DNA of 64,000 nucleotides. Source: Chrysoperla carnea. Taxonomy: Eukaryota > Arthropoda > Insecta > Neuroptera > Chrysopidae. Positions 50,871-63,460 of the stretch are shown piece by piece. Both the position numbers and the translations under genes were made by a program. Numbering within the stretch: the stretch's first letter is position 1; each line of letters starts with the position of its first letter. The notes under the pieces are model-generated. The model was given only the letters and a program-made list of their open reading frames with translations. It ran no database searches and was not told the DNA's origin. The stretch covers positions 109,300,368 to 109,364,367 of the forward strand of contig NC_058337.1 of the NCBI RefSeq assembly GCF_905475395.1. The letters are read 5' to 3'.

Positions 50871-53800
50871 CTTTGTCAAAAATAGATCTATCCATTTAGG
50901 ACCTAAGATAAATGACACATAAATGGACGAAGGAGCCGAACTAATAACACACCTCCTTGTTTTTATCAAGAATTTAAAAAAAGGTTATTATTCCAAATAT
51001 TTTTTGAATAAAATCAATAGATCATATACATTTTATATTCAAAGCCTTTTCAAATAATGTCCTGGATAATAATATCTTATTCAGAAAACAAAGTTCAAAT
51101 TTCAATTGGCTTAACGATAAGATCCAAATCTTTACATAACTTCATTAATTCTATAATGAAGTGAAGAAACAATATAATCATTTTATTTTATTTGTACAGA
51201 GTTTGAAACATTTTCAAAATTATGTCAGGGTTAGTTAAAGGTGGTATAAAAACTACTTAAATTTATTAAAAAAATATATTTATATATATTTCATTCTAAT
51301 AAAATATATTTCTAAGTGTATATTTTAAAAATAGAATTACATTACTTCTAAAAATACTATTTTCTATACAAAAAAAAAAATCATAAGCAGCAAAGCTCCG
51401 TCAGTAAGGTCATATTTCCCCCATTTTGAACCTTCTAACTCAATTTAATGGGACAGTATAGGCGTCCAAAGCTTTAAAAACCATGAAAATCATTATATAT
51501 CGATATGAAAAAGAGCATGGGGTGGTGGGAAGTTGTTATTCCTAAAAAGACACTTCCTTAACACAAATTAAACGCACAAACAAATTTTGTTGTCTCCAGA
51601 TTAATTTGGTGTGGGTGAGTGATGTAAAAATTCCTTAAAAACCTCAAAACATTGTATATTTCAAGGTGGGTGGAAGTGCTGGGAAGATCTTTGACACTTA
51701 CTTTCAAAAGGCATTTTTTTACACTAACTGGACCTACGCCATATTTTGAGACCCGTAAGTTGTGATGATCGATTATGAAATATACCGAACTAAAATGATT
51801 TTTAGGCGTTCGAGAAAAGAAAATTGCTTTAAATAAAGTCAATAAATTTATTTTCTAATTTTGATGTTTTTTTCGTATTACTGTGACAATATGTCTATAT
51901 ATTCGGAAAAAATCTGATTAAAAACTGTTTTCTTATAATAGCAATAAAAATCATTTTCTTTTATTCGATAAAAGAAATATTTATTCTTTTAGTTAAATCG
52001 AACATCCATAGATGGTAGCAGCATGCATCGAAAACAAACGATATTTTTAAACTTTTATTAAAATATAATTTTGTAACTTACGAAAAAAAACTAAATTTAT
52101 TTCAATTTTTTGAATATTCATTAACTTCATTTTTAATTACTTTGTTTTGAATCTCTAAACTTAGTTCAAAGTTTTTACCAACAGATCGCACTACTGTTTT
52201 TTAAAAAGTATTTACAATTTTGATAAAGAAAATATATGAATGGAAAATTTTTCATAAACAATAAACAAAATGATTTTTTAATTAAATAGTTATGAGATGC
52301 ATGTTTTAATATGCATTTTTTTTAAAGGAATTAAATAAATAAATTGATACTTGATATTGTGATATTGACTTACATTTATTTAATTTAATATTATATAAGG
52401 AAATATGTAATTTAAAACATTTATGTCTGTGTTTAAATAGCTAACAACAAGTTGGATGACATCAAACTATGAAAAAAATTAGTATTTTTTAAACAGATAA
52501 TATAATTAAAATTAATATTCAAATGATAATCAAATAAAGTAAGTATTGTTTTCTTTGTTTAATAGAAAATAATGAATATATTAATTATTAAAAAATTGTA
52601 TATTTTTATTTATATTATATTGATAAATTAAATGAAGGATTCCCATTTTTCCGAATGACACCGATGTCATACGATTAAGAGCTCGACTTGCGTTTAACCA
52701 GTTCATGCCGAGTTAGCTCCGTGTTTGGATGTATGTTATACAAATAGCCGCATATAACCGCTTCTCGAATAAAAATTAATTCAAAAAAATATTATAGACT
52801 TTTATTGTTGTGAACAATTTTTAATAAATAAAAACGATCTCTTTTCCAAAAACAAAGTGTGAAGTTTTTTTGTGTTTATAAAAACCTAAAGTTTTAGAAG
52901 TTTGTAAAACAGTAACATCAATTGTTGTAAAAGTGTGTTGTTTGCGTTTATTTTTAAACTTGTAGGTTTGTAAGCATTGTTTATATATATTTCATTGTTG
53001 TAATATTGTTGTGATTTTTTTTTGATTGTTTTATTTAAAGTTTTTTTGAGTGTTTTTAGTTTATTTTATTTTGTATTTATTTTTTAAACTTGGGATTACC
53101 AATTTATTTTCGGTAAGATTTATTTATTATTATTTATATTTTTTTTAAATTTAAATACCAGTTTGCGCAGTTTATGAATCATTTACTTTATATACATTTG
53201 TTATAATTTTTTTTTTAACTTTTTTTTGTCTTAATAAAATTGATAAATAAATTCTGATCTTTTTTTTTATTTAAAAAATAAAATAATATTTTTGTGTGAC
53301 GTATAAATAACACACATGCTTATGTTTTTATCTATGTATTTTAAAAAATGATGACTACATGGGAAGAAAGATTAAAAGTTCAAGAATTTGAATTTTATAA
53401 ATTGTATAATTTTAAATACATATTTATCATTTATTTATGTATTTAAATTTTTAGTTGTGTATTTTTGATTTAAACAAATGTTTTTAAACTTATAATATAT
53501 GAAAATATATAGTTCAAATTTTAGGAAAGTTTTTATTTAGAAGTTTAAGGTGGTTTATTAAATAAAGTTCTTGTCTACTAAAAATTAAGATAAAGATCAT
53601 TTTGTGTCCTAAATTATTATTTTATTAAGTATTTTTATAATTATTTTGTTATAATAAAAATTTTGATTGAATTTATTTAATATATTTAAAAAATAAATAA
53701 ATCGAAACTATTTTGAAAATTTATGCACTTTTAGCTGCATCTGCGACAAGCCCGAAAAATGATAAGTGGTGAAAAGTTCGGGATTTTTTTTTGAAAAGTC

Positions 53801-54880
53801 TTACGAGGCTAATAGGAATGTACTTGTATTCTAGCTTTTATTTATACAGATAACAAAAATGATGATTAATATCACTGTGTAATAGAGATAGAATGTCTAA
53901 AATGGATCCAAAACCATTTTAAAGATGTCCCCTTTTCAAAATTGCCTATACAATTTTTTTCAAAATAAATACATAAATTATTTGGAAAATTTTGAAAAAT
54001 TTACACCCAATAATGCAGCATAGCTTGATTGCGATAGGTTAGGGTTCGATTCTCAGCTGATGTGGATAATTTGTTCACATTTATTATCTATATTCTTATC
54101 TATATAAAATTATTTTAATATTTTTATTTATTTAATTACTGAAAATTTAATTTTAAAAAATGGATTTGGTCGATGAAATCTGGGTCAATAAACTGTCTTT
54201 AAATTTGTTATCGTTTTAGCATTGGGTTTTTTTAATGAGGTTTTCCGGTATATTTCAAAATCCCATTTATCTTTAAAATAAATAAAAAATAAGTAGATTA
54301 GGAATCAAACCCAATTCTATTATTTATTTTTTTAGTGTCAGAAATTGTATAAAAATAAAGTTTAAAAATAATTTAAAAATAATTTCCGAATTTCTTTACA
54401 TACAACAATAAATTTTTAACATTACAGTGGAATGTCTAGCCAAGATATATAAAGAAATGGTTGTTTTTGAAACATTAAGATAAGAAGATTAACTAAGAAA
54501 CATTTGAACATTTTTCAAAAAAAAAAGTAAACAAAACGTTACTTTTTAAATCATTGTTTCTTATTTATTTATTAAAAAAATTTTCTTGCGCCAACACCAC
54601 AGTAGGTATGTTTAATATCAATTATCGTTCATTAAGTCATTATTTATTCCATGAATTTTTATTGTTGTTATTTTGTGGCTATTGATAACTTAATTTATTG
54701 ATTGTGGCTTTATTTGAGAATTTTAAAAATTATGTATCATAAAATTATACGAATTTATAAAATTTATTTCACTAGGACCTGAACATATTAAAAAAACCTG
54801 CCAAATTGGAAACCTAAAAACAAAATTTATATTTGTTCAATTATAAAAATTTAACTAGTTATTACAATGAAAGTAAAATT
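50871..54880. other. Very AT-rich region without a supported gene
   Basis: No recognisable protein. A GC-richer island at about 52635-52770 (aatgacaccgatgtcatacg, gttcatgccgagttagctcc) contrasts with the flanks and could be a promoter or non-coding first exon of a gene outside the window; this is speculative. Near 54013-54060 a tRNA-like phrase ending gggttcgattctcagc has a good B-box but no room for a full tRNA. Confidence 0.3.
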
Positions 54881-55240
54881 TTAAGTTGTTTTTATTTATT
54901 TTTTTGAAATAATTTGTTTTTACAAATTGAAAATCAATTCTTCTTTCACAAATATGAGTCTGAGATTTCTCGAAGATTTCTTGGAGATTTCTCTCGATTA
55001 TTTTATCAACTTTATAATTATTAGGTTTCAGATTTTAATACATTAGTTATATTCAGTATTCGCAACTATCGTAGCCGTTAATGGGAAATGTCTTACGACG
55101 TGTTCTTAGCATTCATTCATTTCAACATAATTTTGGCTTCATTTTCCTTGAGAAATCTCAAACTCATACTTGTGAAAGAAGAATTGATTTTCAATTTGTA
55201 AAAACAAATTATTTCAAAAAAATAAATAAAAACAACTTAA
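54881..55240. repeat. Inverted-repeat element, about 92 bp arms with 176 bp loop
   Basis: Left arm 54881-54972 begins ttaagttgtttttattta and contains acaaattgaaaatcaattct. Right arm 55149-55240 is its reverse complement with few differences. The 72-residue frame at 55081-55299 runs through the right arm and is therefore not a gene. Structure fits a non-autonomous MITE-type element, unrelated in sequence to the other inverted repeats here. Confidence 0.8.
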
Positions 55241-55605
55241 AGACGTGTTCATTCACCAACCTGTTTTGCAATGTGCGGAAAACACTGTGTAAATTTTAAA
55301 TAATTTCGAAAACTAATAGAAAATGTTTCTGAAATTTTTCTACAAGTTTAAATAATTATTAACTGGTAAAAGTTTCTAGTATAGTCATCAATTTTATTTT
55401 TTAGAAATTTGGATGCCTATTTTCCATTTAATAATTTGCTAAACCTTGCTTTTTGTCAATTTTTAAACTGAAAACTTAACGAAATTAATTTGATAACAGT
55501 ATATATTTTTTTTCATAAATCATTAAAAACTTTTATATTATCATAATTTGCTGTCTTTGTATATTAACAAGTTTCATGAATGTACGTCCTAAATAGAATA
55601 TTGTT

Positions 55606-55830
55606 AACCCCCGAACTAAAAAAAGGGGTGATATAAGTTTGACCGCTATGTGTGTGTGTCTGTGGCATCGTAGCGCCTGAACGGATTAATCGATTTTAAT
55701 ATTTTTGATTTCTTTTGAAAGGTAATTTAACGGAGAGTGTTCTTAGCTATGTTTCAAGTGCGAGCTTAGATTTCCGTATCCGAAAAAACTAAAAAATTTG
55801 CGATGATTTTCAAAATCGATTCAGTTTGGA
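55606..55830 (+). repeat. Dispersed repeat with GT-rich core
   Basis: Starts aacccccgaac, with a complementary ggggt shortly after (small hairpin), then gtttgaccgctatgtgtgtg, tgtggcatcgtagcgcctga and agtgttcttagctatgtttc. A shorter relative is in intron 6 of oxidoreductase gene 1 (27866-27990). The GC and CpG content is far above the background. No coding potential. Confidence 0.65.
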
Positions 55831-58190
55831 AAAGGCATGACCAGTAAATAATTACTATGGAAATGAATGGTCAAATAAACCTGGTTCAATTCATTTCGAA
55901 AAGTGAAATGGTAAAATAATTTAAAACAATAATTCAAAAGAACAATGTCAACTCAAATATTTCAATTTCAATATTTACAAAAATTTGTCCCAAAAAATGA
56001 TAGCTCTCTAAGATCCTTTTCATCTCATCTGATGTCCTTGACCATCACTTTGATCTTGATTTATGGAGTGTTATCAGTTTAAAGTGTTTATTTACCGGAG
56101 GTTAATAAACAATTAAAATAAAATAAAATTATTTCAAAAGAATTTGACCGTTTATTAATTTGAATTAAATGAATTAGTTAATATTTAAGATATTATAATA
56201 ATTGTTGATATAAAAATTTAATGCTTATTATTCAACTTTTCAAAATAAAACATTTTAAAAACGTGTTAACATTTCATTTTAAAACACACATTTTTCTTCA
56301 ATCATGTGTTTGTTATGTGTGTTTAAAGTTTACATTATTATTTAAATTTAAATAATTCATTATTATGTCATCAGTTTTTAAAAATACATTAATAATAAAA
56401 CAATTTTTTTTTCACATATTAAAATTTTTGGTAAATATTTTCTATTACCTAGTAATAAGTTAGGAGTTTTATTATGAAAGTTGTATTAAAAGCTATCATT
56501 AAAACAACAAAAAAGAACTTTTTCTTGCAAAAAAATAACTTTGGAAAAATTGTGCCTCTCTTAATAAAAATTGTTTCAAGCGGTACATTTATAATTATTT
56601 GGAACGAAAAATGATTAAAATGACGGTTTAGATGTAAACAACTCTATAAATAGGAATATTCATCGCTATTTTCTTGCAAAATCGCAAGCTTCGGACTTAT
56701 ACAATATTTACATATAAATTGTTGAATATCTTTTTTTATACAGTTGTTTTTGTATATTTGTTTTTTGCAATATTTCCAAAAAAATTGAGAGTTTTACGAT
56801 TTTCCAGATTTTAGAAACTTTTCTGTCCCTAAATTTTCAAAACAATTTTTCTTTCGGAAAGTCGAAAACAATTTGTAGGTTTGGACTATGAAGTTTAGCT
56901 TATTCAGCTTGTGAATTAATATGTCAATATCTTTTTAAACTATAAGCATAACTTAAGTAAGTTTTGATCTATCCGACCAAATAAGATGCTGCTTATCCCT
57001 TAATTTTCATATGGAAACAAGTTTATTTGAAAAATTCTTCTTTCTTTGAAAAGTTTGTCTTGTTACTTATGATTTGTGCGACTCTAAATGTGCGATTTAT
57101 TGGGCTTGAGAATTAATATTTTGAATTTAGGTTAATATCTTTGAATATAGAAACGAAAAAAAAGTTTTGCTTTACCAAAGAAAAAATTAGTTTTGCTTTT
57201 TTGTTAATCATTCAATCCACAAAATATATTTTTATTTAAAAAATTTTTTTTGACTAAATGATGGAAAATTACTTGCAAAATTTTGTTTATTTGATATCGC
57301 TTTACTCGAAATCTACTGACATCTGACATAAATATTTCTTAACTTCGCTACTAAACTGGCAAAAAAGCGGATTTTGTATAATTTTTGCGAAATTTTATTA
57401 CTTAAGAATTATTTTGACTTCAATATAGGATCCTGAGCTATTTAAACCTTGCAAAAAGGGGGTTTTAAATTTGAAGCGAATATTTATTGTGTATATGTTT
57501 GAGACAACTTTGCTTGCTCCCAAACGGATCAAGTGATTTAAATGAGGTTTTGTTTTTGTTATGTTTAAAAGCCGATAACCGAGATGGTGGTTATCTCTTT
57601 GTGTTTTCGGCTCTTTTGTTGGTTATGTACGATTCGATCGAAGCGATTATGATAGCGACTTTCATATTTTTGAAAATGAATTACTTACCTTGCACTGTCG
57701 TGATAAAATTATACTTTTTTATAATTTTTAACAATCGATGAAAATTTCCGGTTTCGTCAGAGGTTTTTTAATTTCATTTTTTTAATTAAAATAACGCCGG
57801 AACTAATCCAATCACTTTCAACATTCGTCATTCAATTAAAATTTTCTCAAACCAAGAAAATTATTATTTTTTTTTTTTATAAAAATCTCTTTTCAAAAAT
57901 AATTAATTTAAAATGAGATTTTATTAATCAACAAAAACTCATGTAAGCGTTAAGTTTGTCACACAAAACAAAAGAATTTTCTTAATTCTTAAATGATTAT
58001 TAATAATAATATACCTAAAGTAGTCCAAGCAAATTGGCAATTGGTTATGCATGTATTTTTGAATTCTGAAACGGTCACTTTCTCAAAATTTGTAAATTTT
58101 TAATTTTTTTAAATGATTTTTATATTTTAAACATAAAATGGTACGAAAAAATTTCAAAAAGGTTTTTAAGCACTTATTGCAGCTTATATT
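55831..58190. other. Non-coding AT-rich stretch
   Basis: No supported gene. The 84-residue frame at 57487-57741 is hydrophobic, but its promoter, partner exons and homologues are not recognisable. Confidence 0.3.
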
Positions 58191-58194
58191 TTGA

Positions 58195-58500
58195 TACCAT
58201 GTACATATATATGAAATATATCAAGGTATACTAATTTTAGTCCCTAATTTGTATCGGTTAAAAATATTGATGCTACGAAAAAAATTTTGGTAGAAGTGAT
58301 CATAAAATCTCCAAATTAATTTATTTCTGGTTATACGCCTGTCCGTCCGTACGCCTGTCTGAATGTACACACGATTAAACTCAAAAATTAAAAGAGATAA
58401 CAAGTAAATGAACAAGATAGGTCAATTGGGTCCGTGGAAACTTCTTGTAAATCGTTAGAGATGTAACAAAAGTTTAAATATAAACATGTTCCTTACTTGC
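58195..58500 (+). mobile_element. Copy D of the CCGT-core TIR element, truncated
   Basis: Contains the core order seen at 59880-60210: ataccatgtacatatatatg, ttttagtccctaatttgtat, gatgctacgaaaaaaatttt, a short cgtccgtccgt tract near 58343, and cttgtaaatcgttagagatg. It lacks both termini and the middle is strongly diverged, so it is the most decayed copy. Confidence 0.65.
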
Positions 58501-58757
58501 TTGGACTATAGATGACAAAATTAGCTGAGACAATACACATTCATAAATAACACAACACTTTGATTATTTGAAGTTGAATGAGATATCATGAACGATGATG
58601 CTTTTGTGAAAATGTAAAAGTGTCTTTAATTTCCTGTACGGTAACGTTTTCAGCATCGTAACATCATGTTTAAAATATTTAACACAACAACACACAACGC
58701 TAAAATCAAAATTACTGAAGAATGATAATGGAACAAGGTCTTTTAAGCTAGCAGAAG

Positions 58758-59160
58758 CAAAATTAATAATAATAATAATAATAGTAGCCTTTCTTTTCCA
58801 AATTATATATGTAGGTCATTTCTTAAAAGTTTATATGGTATCTCTCAATTCGGTGTGCTTTTTGGCATAAGCCTCCTCCAACTGTCTCCACTGTGTTCTG
58901 TCTCCTGCAACTCTTGTCCAATAAGGTCCCAAAGTGAGGCGTCATCTTCCCATCTTCTTATTGGGCGACCATGCCTTCTTTTGCTGTCTCCTGGGTACCA
59001 TAAAGTAGCCTGTTTGCTCCACTTATTTTGATTACACCGTAGCATATGGCCGGTCCAACCCCATTTTTGCTGATCAATGCGGTAGAGTATATAGGTTACT
59101 TTTGTTTTGTTACTTATTTCAGATTGTCTGATTCTGTCTTTGAGCTTTACTCCAGACATG
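58758..59160 (-). pseudogene. Non-LTR retrotransposon 3' end (endonuclease-reverse transcriptase C-terminus)
   Basis: The 104-residue frame at 58845-59159 ends an ORF2-type protein. It has IDQQKWGWTGHMLRCNQNKW, then a Gly-Arg-Pro block (RRHGRPIRRWEDD) and a Trp/Arg-rich finish. This 'W-GH-R … RGRP--RW-DD' tail is characteristic of RTE/CR1-like elements. A short 3' UTR and an ATT simple-repeat tail (seen as (AAT)n on the + strand, about 58763-58783) follow the stop. The reverse transcriptase and endonuclease domains are missing, consistent with 5' truncation during target-primed insertion. The frame is still open, so the insertion may be young. Clade assignment between RTE and related groups is uncertain. 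Confidence 0.75.
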
Positions 59161-59522
59161 CTTCTATATATTTTCGTATATTTTCGATTACTATTTGATA
59201 CTGCTAGCTTGATGGAACATGGTATTGTTGTTACCTCTTTACTTTTAATAAATGAAAATGCGTAATAGGTATTAAGTCCCTTAAGGCATGCCTTTTGTTT
59301 TCCCTTTAAAGATTTTATTCGAACTTTGAAAATAATAATACAAGATGTTCAAACTCTTTAATTTTATTAATTGAATAGGTTTTTAAAAGTATCTGGTGTG
59401 AACAATATACAACTTCCTCCATGTAAAGATTAATATTTTAAATATAGAAGTTAGCGTGGGCTGATACCAGAGATTTACAAACACTCTTTCTAATTAATTA
59501 AAATTTTTGACAATTCTGGTTA

Positions 59523-60435
59523 AACAAGTGAAAATAAACAATTGTCTGAGTTAATTGTTGAAGTATCCTATATAGACTATGTTGAGTATTAGTGCTATTG
59601 GTATCTGCTAGTCATATATAAGTTATATATAGGGATAAAAATATGAACTGTTTGGTGACAGAATATTGTGTAGGTCAAATGTCGAATGGTAGGAGTTGCT
59701 ATCCAAATGAATTTTCTTAATGAAATTTGGTAGGGATGAAGTACATCTGGCACCTGAGAGAGGTTGCGCTTACTGATGGACATGTTATTGTGTTTTCATA
59801 CTGATGGACATGTTTTTGGGCATTCTCGAAAAATCTGTAAAAATTGTTGATTTTTTAATGATTTTAAGGCACCTTTTTATACTAATATATGAAATATACA
59901 TAGTATATTAAGTTTAGTCCCAAGTTTGTAACGCTTAAAAATAATGATGCTAGGAAAAAAATTTTGTCATAGATGTTCATAAAATCACCTAATTAGTCCA
60001 TTTCCGGTTGTCCGTCCGTCCGTCCGTCTGTGGACACGATAACTCAAAAACGAAAAAAGATATCGAGCTGAAATTTTTACAGCGTACTCAGGACGTAAAA
60101 AGTGAGGTCAAGTTCGTAAATGAGCATCATAGGCCAATCGGGTCTTGGATCCGTAGGACCCATCTTGTAAACCGTTAGAGATAGAACAAAAGTTTAAATG
60201 TAAAAAATGTTCCTTATCAAAAATTAAACAACTTTTGTTTGAAACATTTTTTCGTAAACATCACTGTTTACCCGTGAGGGCGCCAATTAGGCGGAAATTT
60301 AATAATATGTACTATACTTGATTAACAGTTATGTATGTGTCACATGTTTGGATGTGTAATGTGATAAAGAAATCAACACTGACTATGCATGGTATTTCAA
60401 CAATTAACTCAGTCAATTGTTTGTTTTCACTTGTT
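59523..60435 (+). mobile_element. Copy B of the CCGT-core TIR element, both termini present
   Basis: Best-preserved member, 913 bp. Terminal inverted repeats of about 65 bp begin aacaagtgaaaa(t/c)aaacaa at 59523 and end with the complement at 60435. The core (about 59880-60300) has an AT hairpin, agtcccaagtttgtaacgct, a (CCGT)n run at 60010-60030, cacgataactcaaaaacgaa, atcgagctgaaatttttac and ctgtttacccgtgagggcgc. A TTAA flanks the left end (59520-59523) and is offset by one T on the right, so the target site is undecided. It has no transposase frame and is non-autonomous. Confidence 0.85.
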
Positions 60436-61430
60436 TTAATATTCTTTTCATGTTATTTTAGAAATATAAATTATAGTTGCCAGATAGTTTTTCCATTGCT
60501 AACATCCCGCCATATTTCCCTCCATATAAAAGAATGGAAACCCTCGTTACAACTTTTTAATATTTTAAATAATATCGTTCTCAATTTAAAAAGTTTGATA
60601 AGCGAATTCAACAAAATTGGTAAAAAAAATTTCCCACATTTCAAAACTTTTATTTTTTATTGTTTGCCATTAATAATATTTTTATCATTATATATTTTTG
60701 ACAGGAAATAATTGAATATAACTTCATGTTTATAAATTGAACTCTCTAGTACACACATTTGAAGCCTTAAAAATAGGTTTTCTCCAAAAATATTTTTGTT
60801 TATGAATAATTATTGCTTATTTAAATTTATATTTTTAAATAAACAATAGAAAAAAAATTAATTAGTTGTTTCAATTAATACAGGTAGATGATATTTTTAT
60901 TTGAGATAAATAATTAATTTGATATGTAAATGAGAAACAAAAACATTTTTGGTATTGTTTTTCAAATGAAATGCGAAATACAAAAAAAAAAGGATTTGTT
61001 GGAGTTTATCCTAAAATAAATGATGGTATTTCAATTGTTTTGTCATAAATTATTAAAAAGGTTTATAAATTTTGGTGTGATGCTCCATATATATATTACG
61101 TATACGTTATTTAATTAAAAATTAAATTATTATGTTGTTTTTTTATAATCGTGGGGGTCTTCCTGGTTTTTTGTATTAATGATAGCCACTTACATTGTAA
61201 TGTGTAAAACTTGGAATACTAGTGGATTATTAGAATACGTAGATTAGTTACAGAAAGGTACTAGAGTAGAAAATACATGAATCTTTAGTTAAAATTTATT
61301 AAATATTTGACTCATGTATTGATTCGAGTAGTGAAAAATTGTTTCGGGTGCTGAGATTGGATGTAACCTATTTCACAATTTACCAGACCCGAAATTCTAT
61401 GGTCTATCTCATGTAGTATGGAAGTTACAG
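60436..61430. other. Non-coding AT-rich stretch
   Basis: No supported gene. The 126-residue frame at 60331-60711 begins inside the right end of the TIR element and is Phe/Leu/Ile-rich, so it is taken as chance. Confidence 0.35.
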
Positions 61431-61439
61431 CCTTTTTAC

Positions 61440-61660
61440 AACACGTCTATTTGCTGCAAAATTTCTAATAGATATCGTTTATCTCAAAAGCCGAGTGTCG
61501 CTTTATTACAAAAAAATTATTGACTTCAGCGAGTTATGTAAAAATAAATAGGGCATTCCATTTGAAATAACGATTTTTGTGTCAACTTGGGTTTAACCGG
61601 AAGTGTCACCCCAGGAACTTCTAATGGGCGGTCACCGTGGGACACCCTGTATACATACTG
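61440..61660 (-). repeat. Dispersed repeat ending in TACAGGGTGTCCC (minus strand)
   Basis: GC-richer block with tttatctcaaaagccgagtg, gggcattccatttgaaataa, gtcaccccaggaacttctaa and a final gggacaccctgta (61633-61645). Read on the - strand it opens with tacagggtgtccc, similar to the start of the repeat at 3573. It directly adjoins copy C of the TIR element. Confidence 0.5.
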
Positions 61661-61671
61661 TCCAATAAAAA

Positions 61672-62312
61672 TATGTATACTAATTTTAGTTTCTAGTTTG
61701 TGAGGCTTTAATATATTAAAGATACGAACAAATCAATCAAACAAATTTTGGTATATTTGGTATAGAAGTTCATAAAATCTCCAATAGTTCATTTGTGCTA
61801 TCTCTCCGTCTGTTCAATCGTATGTCCGTGAAGAAGATCAACGAAAAGAGAAATTAAGCTGAAATTTTTATTGCTTGCTCAGAACGTTTAAAATAAGTTC
61901 GAGTTCGTAGGTGATCTCTACATAGGTCAAGTCTTGGATACCCATCTTGTAAACCGTTAGAAATAGAACAAAAGTTTAAGTAAGAAAAATGTTCCTTATA
62001 AATAATTACACAATTTGCTTAAAAATTTTTTTCGAAAACCACTGTTTACTCCTGAGGGCGCAAATTAGGACTTTGTTGTCCCTTTTCTCAAAATCTATAA
62101 AAGAGAGGGAGTTGGATATTTTCAGGTAGCTTCAACAAGTGGACTTTTGAAACATTCCCGAAAAACGTAAAAAAACTTCAAGAAAATACTTTCAAAAATT
62201 ATCAAAAACCAATTATATGGAGGCCGAAAGACAATGCAAAGACTGACATTCAATACTTTCTATACAGGGCATGTTAACAATTCATTCAGTCAATTATTTG
62301 TTTTCACTTGTT
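61672..62312 (+). mobile_element. Copy C of the CCGT-core TIR element, right terminus only
   Basis: Core landmarks in the copy B order: agtttctagtttgtgaggct, attaagctgaaatttttatt, cccatcttgtaaaccgttag, atagaacaaaagtttaag and tgtttactcctgagggcgca. The right terminus (about 62272-62312) ends ttgttttcacttgtt like copy B. The CCGT tract has eroded to isolated units and the left terminus is missing. It is more diverged than copies A and B. Confidence 0.75.
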
Positions 62313-62936
62313 CATATAAATAAATTCAATTAGAAAAGAAATTTCCAAAATTCAGCCAGCTTGAAATCAATTTTTCCATGGCGTTGTAAGCTCTAATACT
62401 AAAAGCATAGGTGGTGGGGCGGTGGTGTATTATATAACAAATTGTAGTACATTTACACTGTTGTATGTATCACTGTATCAGTATCATTTGTATTTAATAA
62501 CACTTACTTTATTTCCTTTATTCTTTGATAAATAAATAATTAAATATAAATATAATGGTGAAGCTATATAGCTTTAATTTATTATCTATTTTTTTTTATA
62601 TGGATTTATTTTGGTGTTTAGTTCAATTTGATTTACTAACATAAATCTTTTGGTTTTAATAGGTACAGACTAAATCCATTAAGATTTTCTTTAAATATTT
62701 AAATATTAATTAGAACTTTAATTAATTCGATTAAGTTTTATCATGTTTTCTTAGAATTGAAGGCATTAGTTTCAAAAAGCTGCAATATTTAAAAAATAAT
62801 AAAATATTTTTTTTTTTTTCATTTAAAACCCTACCACTGCTGGTAAAAACAGAGGAATCAGAAAGTAACAGCAGAAATGAGGGAAACAAAATTGTCCCGA
62901 TTTTTTCCACTTTTCTTTTTTTTTTTAGAAAAAATG

Positions 62937-63460
62937 ATATAAAACTCGGTGTTAAGGATAATTTTTATCCAATAAATACAAGAACAGATCCTTTTAAGCT
63001 TTGCAGGAAAAAGTTATTTCCTAAGTTATCGACTAAAATCGAATCGGGGCAATTCGGTCATAGAAAATCGATCCGATTTTGGTTGATATGTCAGGGAGTA
63101 CTCACCTAAACGTGATTTATATGTTTTTTGGGTTACAATTACGCTATAAACTAATCTAACTTTATCGAAATTGGAAACGAATATTTTTTCTCGATATTTT
63201 GAAATTTTTTAAGGACTTCCTCTTAAAAAAATTAAAAAAATCGCAAATAACTTTTGTTTTAGAATTTCATATAACTCGGATTTTAGGAGATTTTGAGCCA
63301 ACCAATAGAAAAACAGGCATTCATTTGACGTTTGGCCGAATAGTTTCAAAGATACAATAATCGACCCAAGGATTTTGTCCCTGGAAGATCAATCCGGATT
63401 TGGAGTGACTGTGAAATTACTCATGCAATTAGAAAAATTTTTGTATTTTTTTGGGTAAAG
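62937..63460 (-). repeat. Diverged, inverted relative of the 8.2-9.0 kb tandem repeat
   Basis: On the + strand it carries tatcgaaattgga, tttctcgat, aattttttaagg, aaaaatcgcaaa, ttttgttttagaatttcat and an aactcgg motif, which is the order seen in the reverse complement of the 8216-8960 units. At least one and a half units are suggested. Divergence is high, so limits are rough. Confidence 0.5.

Noticed and set aside
54013-54060. Possible tRNA gene with B-box gggttcgattctc
   Set aside because: The A-box-like and B-box-like parts are only about 20 bases apart, leaving no anticodon arm. At best it is a SINE fragment.
55081-55299. 72-residue open frame as a gene
   Set aside because: It runs through the right arm of an inverted-repeat element and has no splice or homology support.
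60331-60711. 126-residue open frame as a membrane protein
   Set aside because: It starts inside the right end of a transposon copy, and its Phe/Leu/Ile-rich composition follows from the AT-rich DNA.
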